Shown piece after piece: positions 1 through 4,323 of a stretch of DNA of 7,363 nucleotides. The stretch covers positions 1 through 7,363 of the forward strand of contig QHXL01000335.1 in assembly GCA_003222935.1 (NCBI GenBank), given 5' to 3'. The notes under the pieces were generated by a model. The model was not told the origin of the DNA and did not search any database. It saw nothing but the letters and a program-made list of their open reading frames with translations. Each line of letters opens with the position of its first letter. Positions within the stretch are counted from its first letter, which is position 1. Origin of the DNA: Acidobacteriota bacterium (GTDB taxonomy: Bacteria; Acidobacteriota; Blastocatellia; Pyrinomonadales; Pyrinomonadaceae). Position numbers and translations under genes: made by a program.

Positions 1-7
1 CTTCATA

Positions 8-532
8 ATGGAGGAGACAGCTCCGGCCGATCATGGAGTAGCCAAAGCAGTCGCTGCAAAACCCGGTGCCGCTGCAGCGCCAAAACCTGCAGCGCCGAAA
101 CCCGCAGCTAAACCGTCTGGTGGTCATACCGGCGCAAATCCAAATCGCCAATTGTTCAAACGCTCCACGTACGTCGGTTTCAAAGATATTGGACCAGTAG
201 CAGGTGAAACGTTCGAACAAAAAGTTGCGCGATTGAAGCAGTTGGCGGCGGCGGCGAAGCAACGTGCAGAAGAAGGTGGTGTAGAAGAGCACGAAGCTGA
301 GATGGCGGTTAGTGAGGCAGCCGAGGCAAGCGATGTAACTGCTACACCAGCGCCGGCTGCCGTGGCTTCAGAGCACAAAGCGACCGGAAACGCCGATCGC
401 ACGTTGATGAAACGCGGTACCTACTGTGGAGTTGTCGATACTGGTCCAGTGGCCGGCGAAACTTTCCAGGAGAAAGTCGCGCGCCTGGCAAAAGTTTCAG
501 CCGCAGCTAAGCAACGAGCCGACGGCGGGTAG
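8..532 (+). CDS. Hypothetical Ala/Pro/Lys-rich protein with an internal duplication (5' end unresolved)
   Basis: I do not recognise this family and assign no function. The visible product is 174 residues. Residues 1-43 are low-complexity Ala/Pro/Lys, like a flexible linker. Residues 44-91 and 128-174 are two copies of one motif, with roughly 30 of 47 positions identical. Both contain a K-R-x-T-Y element, then the string GPVAGETF, then KVARL and a short Ala-rich helix ending AAAKQRA. An acidic/Ala/Pro spacer (92-127) separates them. There is no signal peptide or membrane segment. The frame stays open to the window edge (codons TTC and ATA precede the ATG) and no ribosome site is visible in the 7 bases upstream, so this may be the C-terminal part of a longer protein. 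The DNA of the two copies differs much more than the protein, which supports a real, selected coding sequence. The downstream side is a mobile-element island, so no operon partner is seen. Confidence 0.7.
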   Translation: MEETAPADHGVAKAVAAKPGAAAAPKPAAPKPAAKPSGGHTGANPNRQLFKRSTYVGFKDIGPVAGETFEQKVARLKQLAAAAKQRAEEGGVEEHEAEMAVSEAAEASDVTATPAPAAVASEHKATGNADRTLMKRGTYCGVVDTGPVAGETFQEKVARLAKVSAAAKQRADGG

Positions 533-613
533 TGCTGCGTTGAATTAGTGCTGGGTTTTCGATCGGAGATTCGCTACAAGATCCTCACGCGCCATCGAAC
601 GACCGCACGCGCT

Positions 614-674
614 CAACCGCAACGCGGTTACGTCTCAAAGCCCAGGGTTGCCGCGCTTTGGCGGCTACCCTGGG
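614..674 (-). repeat. Inverted half-copy of the transposase-associated palindromic module (copy A)
   Basis: Read on the minus strand, this is a 34-nt imperfect hairpin (641-674, arms beginning CCCAGGG), a 10-nt linker CTTTGAGACG and a short palindrome TAACCGCGTTGCGGTTG. It matches the plus-strand copy at 806-866 almost base for base: the 34-nt hairpin differs at one position and the small palindrome at one. Relative to the right copy (1531-1589), the 34-nt hairpin is identical. Being in the opposite orientation to copy B, it forms a large inverted repeat around 675-805. Confidence 0.85.
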
Positions 675-690
675 TAGCTATAAAACAAAA

Positions 691-866
691 ACCAACCCCA
701 ACGGGGTTGCGCCAAAGGAGGATCCTCACATGCCTCAAACATTTCGTTAATTCAAACCATTGGACGCAACCGCGTTGCGGTTGCCTCATCTTCGAAAACT
801 AGTTACCCAGGGTAGCCGCCAAAGCTCGGCAACCCTGGGCTTTGAGACGCAACCGCGTTGCGGTTG
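691..866 (+). mobile_element. Internally deleted relic of the IS200/IS605-like element (MITE-like)
   Basis: This segment joins the two ends of the neighbouring element with almost all of the transposase gene missing. Its left part has a hairpin (693-709, arms CAACCCC/GGGGTTG), a Shine-Dalgarno AAAGGAGG (714-721), an 8-nt spacer, and an ATG at 730 opening MPQTFR followed by TAA (748-750). The intact element shows the same order: hairpin 915-930, AAGGAG 938-943, 8-nt spacer, ATG 952 opening MPQS. The right part (765-866) is the same two-palindrome module that follows the intact transposase at 1489-1589. An internal deletion of a full copy is the simplest explanation. It would need transposase in trans to move. 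Confidence 0.75.
806..866 (+). repeat. Palindromic module, copy B
   Basis: The 34-nt imperfect hairpin (806-839; 7-bp perfect outer stem CCCAGGG/CCCTGGG, then further pairing with mismatches) is followed by CTTTGAGACG (840-849) and the palindrome CAACCGCGTTGCGGTTG (850-866). A further copy of the small palindrome lies at 767-783, so 765-866 as a whole corresponds to 1489-1589 on the far side of the transposase gene. The copy sits directly upstream of the intact element's left hairpin. Confidence 0.85.
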
Positions 867-914
867 ACCGCTGCGTTCTCAAGGCGACTTCACACTTCGC
901 CTGTTCACAAATAC

Positions 915-930
915 CAACCCGATTGGGTTG
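915..930 (+). repeat. Left-end hairpin of the transposase unit
   Basis: CAACCC-GATT-GGGTTG forms a perfect 6-bp stem with a 4-nt loop, ending 7 nt before the Shine-Dalgarno. The deleted copy has the counterpart at 693-709 with a 7-bp stem and 3-nt loop. The stem is kept while the loop changes, as expected for a structure recognised by the transposase. It lies in the leader of the transposase mRNA and could also affect its translation. Confidence 0.65.
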
Positions 931-937
931 AAAACTT

Positions 938-943
938 AAGGAG
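938..943 (+). promoter_or_regulatory. Strong Shine-Dalgarno of the transposase gene
   Basis: AAGGAG sits 8 nt before the ATG at 952 and fixes that start. The deleted copy preserves an even stronger AAAGGAGG at the same spacing. No other gene in the window has a comparable site, so the element appears to carry its own translation signal. Confidence 0.75.
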
Positions 944-951
944 CACCTCAC

Positions 952-1404
952 ATGCCTCAATCACTCTCGGCCGTTTACATCCATCTCATCTTCTCAACCA
1001 AGGAACGTTACCCTTATCTCCAAGACGAAAATCTCCAACGGTCACTTCACGCTCACCTCGGTGAAGTTTCCAAAAGACTCTCGTGTCCGCCAATTCGAGT
1101 TGGTGGAGTTGAAGATCACGTGCACATCCTGGCGCGATTTGGGCGAACTATTACCCAGGCCGAATGGGTCAAGGAACTGAAACGAGTTTCAAATGATTGG
1201 CTGAAAACAGAGGGCGGCCTTCGTCATTTTCAGTGGCAAGCTGGTTACGCGGATTTTTCAGTTAGCGCATCGGATCTTGAAAAGGTCAAACGGTATATCG
1301 AGAACCAGAAAGAACATCACCGCCGGATTGGATTTCAAGATGAGGTACGAACACTCCTGAAAGAGTATTCGATAGAGTGGGATGAGCGATACCTCTGGGA
1401 TTGA
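952..1404 (+). CDS. tnpA: IS200/IS605-like Y1 transposase (REP-associated tyrosine transposase type)
   Basis: This is a single-strand DNA transposase of the HUH/Y1 class, which cuts DNA by forming a covalent phosphotyrosine link and recognises hairpins. At 150 residues it is full length for the family. The N-terminal segment YIHLIFSTKER (residues 10-19 region) is typical. The metal-binding HUH motif is DHVHIL (55-60; His56, His58). The nucleophile is expected to be Tyr115 in RYIENQKEHH, a segment characteristic of these enzymes, preceded by the usual WQAGYADFSVS block (95-105). The C-terminus WDERYLWD is also typical. The start at 952 is set by AAGGAG eight bases upstream. All key residues are present, so the enzyme looks active. 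It is flanked on both sides by palindromic modules that are its probable substrates. It could be a mobile IS200-type enzyme or a domesticated RAYT; the repeat context leans to the latter. Confidence 0.93.
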   Translation: MPQSLSAVYIHLIFSTKERYPYLQDENLQRSLHAHLGEVSKRLSCPPIRVGGVEDHVHILARFGRTITQAEWVKELKRVSNDWLKTEGGLRHFQWQAGYADFSVSASDLEKVKRYIENQKEHHRRIGFQDEVRTLLKEYSIEWDERYLWD

Positions 1405-1488
1405 GACAAACCACGTTGCAGTTGAAGATTGTCAAAACACCAGAGCGTAGTGTACGAACGCGGAGAGATTTCTGCCCGGCGATTTTGG

Positions 1489-1589
1489 CGCAACCGCGTC
1501 GCGGTTGATGAACTCCGAAAAACGAGTTAACCCAGGGTAGCCGCCAAAGCGCGGCAACCCTGGGCTCTGAGACGTAACCGCGTTGCGGT
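1489..1589 (+). repeat. Composite palindromic module, right copy (copy C)
   Basis: The order is a small palindrome (1491-1507, CAACCGCGTCGCGGTTG), a 23-nt spacer, a 34-nt hairpin (1531-1564), the linker CTCTGAGACG (1565-1574) and a second small palindrome (1575-1589). The block aligns along its length with 765-866. It occupies the space between the ends of two convergent genes (tnpA, stop at 1404; GHMP kinase, stop at 1671), where its hairpins could also stop transcription or protect mRNA 3' ends. No T-run follows directly, so a classical terminator is not shown. The rest of 1405-1670 holds nothing else I can name. Confidence 0.85.
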
Positions 1590-1670
1590 ATAAAACCGCG
1601 GCCTGATGTGTAAATGAAGTAACGTTTATCCTTGAATCTGAGACTACTTCGAAAAGGACTGGAACGATCC

Positions 1671-2678
1671 CTAACTCTCTGTCACCACCAACCCTTCCGT
1701 TGCGACTTTCCAATCCAGAACTTCTACGCCCGTTTCAACAGCAAGGGCGCTTTCGACATCCTGACGTCGCCCCGGGGTGCAGAGAAATGCGATACAGCCT
1801 CCACCACCCGCGCCGCAGACTTTTGCTGCTTCTGCGCCGTTAGCGAGAGCTTTCTCCACAAGCTGGTCCATCTGGGGAGTTGTGATGTTCGGCGCCAATC
1901 GTTTTCGAGTCGGATACGCATTTCTCATTGTCTCGGAAACCCGATCCCAATCATTTGCGATCAGGGCTTCCCGCACATTGCGAGCCGAATCACGTATTCC
2001 TTCAAACAGTTCGAACAACTCCGGATCACCGTCGATGTGACGTTTGTATATCTCCCAATTGTTTATGCCAGACAGACGAGGTTCACCTGTGTAGCAGATA
2101 GCAATCCGTTTTTCTAACTCGGCGGTGTCGACCTCGAGTGCTTCACGTTCGATACCATCTGCACGAAAGTGAATACACGAAACGGATCCATAAAGGGGCG
2201 GATAGTAGTCTTGAAATCCAGCCGGCACTCGAATCACAGTCGACTCAACATTCGCCGCAATCATTACAAACTTCCGTTCGTCGTAACGGTTGCCCACCAA
2301 CCGATTCAACGCACCTATGCATGCGATTGCGAGCGCCGACGATCCGCCAAGTCCGGCTCCGGCTGGTGCGGCGCTATTGGCGGTCAAATGAAAGCCGGTT
2401 GTTGGTTTAAAAAAGTGAACCAGCTTGGAAATGAGTTCGAGTTGCTCTTCCTGGGCCAGATCTTCAATGGCAGATAGTTCGGTTTCAAATGCAACTTTTC
2501 GATCTCTCGACTCGAGCACGATACGACCGTCGTCACGCGTTTCGATCCGGCACCGCGCATGAAGCGAGAGCGCAAAGTTGACTGTGGTAGCCCCGGGATG
2601 GAAAAGGTAAAGGGGCCAAATATCAATCGTACCGCCGGCAAGGTCGACACGAGGGGGTGCTGAAGACTCAATAATCAT
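1671..2678 (-). CDS. GHMP-family kinase (sugar or sugar-phosphate kinase, HddA-like)
   Basis: This is a cytoplasmic ATP-dependent small-molecule kinase of the galactokinase/homoserine/mevalonate/phosphomevalonate superfamily. The 335-residue length is normal. All three family motifs are visible. Motif 1 is PPRVDLAGGTIDI (8-20). Motif 2, the glycine-rich ATP loop, is PAGAGLGGSSALA (105-117). Motif 3 is KVCGAGGGGCIAF (286-298). GFQDYY (154-159) fits the region that carries the catalytic Asp (Asp157) in heptose and mevalonate kinase-like members. The opening PPRVDLAGGTIDI resembles D-glycero-D-manno-heptose 7-phosphate kinases, but no heptose pathway gene is nearby, so the substrate is open. The start at 2678 lacks a strong ribosome site; a GGAAA lies a few bases upstream, inside a short repeat. 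The gene is third in a minus-strand series after usp and dedA, 159 bp after dedA, so co-transcription is possible but not evident. Confidence 0.88.
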   Translation of the reverse strand: MIIESSAPPRVDLAGGTIDIWPLYLFHPGATTVNFALSLHARCRIETRDDGRIVLESRDRKVAFETELSAIEDLAQEEQLELISKLVHFFKPTTGFHLTANSAAPAGAGLGGSSALAIACIGALNRLVGNRYDERKFVMIAANVESTVIRVPAGFQDYYPPLYGSVSCIHFRADGIEREALEVDTAELEKRIAICYTGEPRLSGINNWEIYKRHIDGDPELFELFEGIRDSARNVREALIANDWDRVSETMRNAYPTRKRLAPNITTPQMDQLVEKALANGAEAAKVCGAGGGGCIAFLCTPGRRQDVESALAVETGVEVLDWKVATEGLVVTES

Positions 2679-2681
2679 TTT

Positions 2682-2701
2682 CGATTTCCGATTGCCAATT
2701 T
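2682..2701 (-). repeat. Short inverted repeat, arm next to the GHMP kinase start
   Basis: These 20 bases are the exact reverse complement of 2811-2830. On the minus strand they run AAATTGGCAATCGGAAATCG and end only 3 bases before the ATG of the GHMP kinase, so they form its translation initiation region. Confidence 0.85.
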
Positions 2702-2810
2702 ACGATTGGACTTTTATTAACGGTATCTTTGGTTTCGAAGCTGTCGAACGTGGATGAAGGCGCGTGGCAAAGTACCAATTTCAGTTCTTGTTTTGCAAAT
2801 CGGCAATTGG

Positions 2811-2830
2811 AAATTGGCAATCGGAAATCG
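2811..2830 (+). repeat. Short inverted repeat, arm next to the dedA stop
   Basis: This arm is an exact 20-base partner of 2682-2701, starting 7 bases beyond the dedA stop codon. The surrounding 2797-2835 is a degenerate array of AATTGG/AATCGG-type units (around GGCAATTGGAAATTGGCAA), so the arm is part of a low-complexity repeat tract rather than an isolated stem. The 109 bases between the arms contain no gene. Confidence 0.85.
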
Positions 2831-2837
2831 GAAATAC

Positions 2838-3572
2838 TCAATCACCGTCACTGTCACTCTTACTCACTGCCTGCTTCTTCTGATCGCTGCGTCGTTGCTG
2901 TTTGAAGGGAATGTGTTCCTGAAATTCCTGCCGCAGGTCCTGGAATCTTTCGGTCGCCGCGTGTTCAAACTCCTGCAATCGTTCGGGGTTGACCTGTTCA
3001 ACTTTCTTCGACAACCAAAATCGTTCGGTAAGGTAGAAACCAGCAATACCGACAATCACTATTACCAGTAGCACTTTCCCCAGTCGTTGAAAATCGCCGA
3101 TCAATCCCATGACTGCGCCGCTAAAAAAGTATCCGGCGCCCGCAAGAATAAAGACCCAGAGAAAACAACTCGTCAGCGAAACGATCAGGAAACGAAGATA
3201 AGGCATGCGACCCACCCCGTAGAAAACGCACGCTGCCCAACGCAAACCGTAAATATACTTTGAGAGAAAGATCGAAAGGGGCCCGAACTGGTTTGTCAGC
3301 CGTTCAAGTCGTGGTTGGGCCGCGCGATAAAACCGAAACTCACGAACTGTTTCACAAAAGCCGCGTCCAGCCAGGTACGCTACATTGTCACTCGCACAAC
3401 CTCCCAGGGTGCCCCACAGCAGCACGCGCGCAAAACTGTAGCTGTCGAAAAAGTTGCTATGCGCGAGCACTCCCGCCAGAAGAAGGGTGATGTCTCCTTC
3501 AATCATGACGAGAATAAAGACTGCGTAAAGCCCGTATTGGCGAATCAGATCGTAGAGAAAATCAAGATGCAT
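2838..3572 (-). CDS. DedA-family (VTT domain) integral membrane protein
   Basis: This is a polytopic inner-membrane protein of the DedA/Tvp38/SNARE-associated superfamily. Studied members act in membrane lipid (undecaprenyl or aminophospholipid) translocation and membrane-potential maintenance; the substrate of this one is unknown. The protein has 244 residues. Hydrophobic or re-entrant segments are at about 13-37, 48-70, 96-120, 126-152 and 164-184. Family landmarks are the acidic pair in IEGD (Glu25, Asp27) leading into LLLAGVLA, GTLGGCASDNVAYLAGR (54-70), and the conserved KYIYGLRW...GVGRMPYLRF block (105-128) with Arg111. After residue 187 there is an unusually long, highly charged cytosolic tail of nearly 60 residues, rich in Glu, Gln, Arg and Lys and probably helical. 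The start at 3572 has no visible Shine-Dalgarno but begins the domain at the usual distance. usp lies 80 bp upstream on the same strand. Confidence 0.87.
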   Translation of the reverse strand: MHLDFLYDLIRQYGLYAVFILVMIEGDITLLLAGVLAHSNFFDSYSFARVLLWGTLGGCASDNVAYLAGRGFCETVREFRFYRAAQPRLERLTNQFGPLSIFLSKYIYGLRWAACVFYGVGRMPYLRFLIVSLTSCFLWVFILAGAGYFFSGAVMGLIGDFQRLGKVLLVIVIVGIAGFYLTERFWLSKKVEQVNPERLQEFEHAATERFQDLRQEFQEHIPFKQQRRSDQKKQAVSKSDSDGD

Positions 3573-3652
3573 TGATAGTCTGACAAGGAAAATGGGTCGG
3601 TCAGAAGCACGGCGCTGACAGAATAAACTGCAGGACTCGATATTGCCTACTC

Positions 3653-4114
3653 TTAAGCTTCTTCTTCAGGCGGGGGTTTGACTACAAGGACAGGACATGA
3701 GGCATGTCGAACTACGGCCTCGGCCGTCGATCCGAAGAGTATTCGCCCTAACCCTGTTCGACCATGCGAGGAAATGACAATCAGATCAACCGCTCGCTCT
3801 TTAGCGACTCGCACTATTTCGGAAGCCGCTTCGCCATGTACGACCATCTCTTCCACGTTGAGCCCCGCACACTCGTCACATTCGGCCAGCTTGGGTAACT
3901 CGCGTTCGGCGGAATCTTCAAGTTGCTCAGTGATGTCGGCGATCGGTAGTGGCTCTGTCATACCTGAATAGCCGACAGTTGGAACAATTGGTTCGATTAC
4001 GTTGAGGCAAATAATCGATGCGTTAAATCTACGCGCCAGTGAAGCCGCATATGACAACGCAAAGTTCCCACACTCGCTGAAATCGGTGGGCAGCAATATG
4101 GTGTGGATAAGCAT
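3653..4114 (-). CDS. Universal stress protein, ATP-binding (UspA) type
   Basis: This is a cytoplasmic UspA-domain protein, a family induced by stress and starvation. From the chosen start the product is 153 residues, the normal single-domain length, beginning MLIHTILLPTDFSECGNFAL, the usual first strand and helix. The nucleotide-binding signature GRTGLGRILFGST (G-2x-G-9x-G-S/T) near the C-terminus, followed by SCPVLVVK, marks it as an ATP-binding, MJ0577-like member. The frame is open upstream to an ATG at 4171, but the extra 19 residues are unlike the family, are encoded by a repeat tract (4124-4157), and would begin at the -10 box of the predicted promoter, so I prefer 4114. No Shine-Dalgarno is evident for either start. 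The C-terminus ends in acidic EEEA. The gene is divergent from the ROK gene and upstream of dedA on the same strand. Confidence 0.9.
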   Translation of the reverse strand: MLIHTILLPTDFSECGNFALSYAASLARRFNASIICLNVIEPIVPTVGYSGMTEPLPIADITEQLEDSAERELPKLAECDECAGLNVEEMVVHGEAASEIVRVAKERAVDLIVISSHGRTGLGRILFGSTAEAVVRHASCPVLVVKPPPEEEA

Positions 4115-4123
4115 AATCAAAAT

Positions 4124-4215
4124 GTACTTCGTGCTTTGACCTTCGTTCTTTGTCGTAAATCGTCGAAACAACTATAGACTCTAACTACGAAGAACAAAGT
4201 ACAAAGGCAAAGCAC
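4124..4215. repeat. Degenerate inverted repeat of CTTTG/CTTCG units in the usp-ROK intergenic region
   Basis: The left tract 4124-4157 (GTACTTCGTGCTTTGACC and on, then TTCGTTCTTTGTCGTA) and the right tract 4186-4215 (TACGAAGAACAAAGTACAAA, then GGCAAAGCAC) are built from the same short words in opposite orientation: GTGCTTTG against CAAAGCAC, and CTTCGT/GTTCTTTG against ACGAAG/CAAAG. Pairing is imperfect. The style (short words, inverted, AT-leaning) resembles the tract between dedA and the GHMP kinase, but the words differ. Confidence 0.55.
4171..4199 (-). promoter_or_regulatory. Possible sigma70-type promoter for usp
   Basis: On the minus strand a TATAGT -10 box (4171-4176) has five of six consensus bases. 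A weak -35 lies upstream in the repeat tract: CTTTGT at 17-nt spacing (4194-4199) or TTGTTC at 15 nt. Transcription would begin near 4164, about 50 nt before the preferred usp start and downstream of the longer start at 4171. Confidence 0.35.
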
Positions 4216-4255
4216 CAGGCTCTCGGTTCCGCATTTTACTCTCAGAAACACTTGT

Positions 4256-4284
4256 TTGACAGCCCAACAGCCCTCGACTATGCT
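4256..4284 (+). promoter_or_regulatory. Good sigma70-type promoter for the ROK-family gene
   Basis: A perfect TTGACA -35 box (4256-4261), 17-nt spacer and TATGCT -10 box (4279-4284) point to a start near 4291, giving a leader of about 33 nt before the ATG at 4324. It is the best promoter match I found in the window. Confidence 0.55.
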
Positions 4285-4298
4285 TCGCTCAAGTGAAG
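4283..4298. promoter_or_regulatory. Imperfect palindrome over the ROK promoter start (possible operator)
   Basis: CTTCGCTCAAGTGAAG is a 16-bp dyad with a single pair of arm positions that do not match (CTTCxCT / AGxGAAG). It overlaps the end of the -10 box and the predicted transcription start, where a repressor would block initiation. No second copy was found and no regulator gene is adjacent, so an operator is only a suggestion. Confidence 0.25.
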
Positions 4299-4323
4299 TC
4301 TTACCCTACTAACCGACGATTCC

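Larger units (their letters stand above)
913..1590 (+). mobile_element. IS200/IS605-type element or REP-associated tyrosine transposase unit with palindromic ends
   Basis: The unit consists of a left subterminal hairpin (915-930), one transposase gene (952-1404), a degenerate small palindrome just after its stop (about 1407-1424), a clean small palindrome (1491-1507) and the composite palindromic module ending near 1589. Elements of this superfamily use hairpins instead of terminal inverted repeats and make no target duplication, so the exact ends cannot be read from one copy; the limits given are set by similarity to the deleted copy at 691-866. There is no tnpB. A single-copy RAYT-like gene managing dispersed palindromes is an equally good description. 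Confidence 0.6.

Noticed and set aside
548..802. Open frame of 84 codons on the plus strand between the first gene and the transposase
   Set aside because: It runs through copy A, the deleted element and its palindromes, and starts without a ribosome site. The apparent protein is a translation of repeat DNA.
1531..1564. Intrinsic bidirectional terminator between tnpA and the GHMP kinase
   Set aside because: The hairpin is strong, but neither strand has a T-run directly after the stem, and the same hairpin occurs elsewhere as part of a repeat. A termination role is possible but unsupported.
614..1589. CRISPR array
   Set aside because: The repeats are palindromic modules of unequal spacing and mixed orientation surrounding a transposase, with no regular unique spacers and no cas genes.
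1432..1713. Open frame of 93 codons on the minus strand overlapping the GHMP kinase 3' end
   Set aside because: It is composed of the right palindromic module plus the out-of-frame tail of the GHMP gene and has no recognisable domain.
1632..2117. 161-codon plus-strand frame opposite the GHMP kinase
   Set aside because: It lies antisense to a gene with all three GHMP motifs, and the product is Cys/Phe-rich with no family resemblance.
3600..3620. Weak hairpin (GTCAG...CTGAC) between usp and dedA
   Set aside because: It has only a 5-bp stem with a 10-nt loop and no T-run, so it is not distinguishable from chance.
4115..4171. Longer start for the universal stress protein (19 extra residues from 4171)
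   Set aside because: The extra residues are unlike UspA N-termini, are encoded by a repeat tract, and begin at the predicted -10 box.
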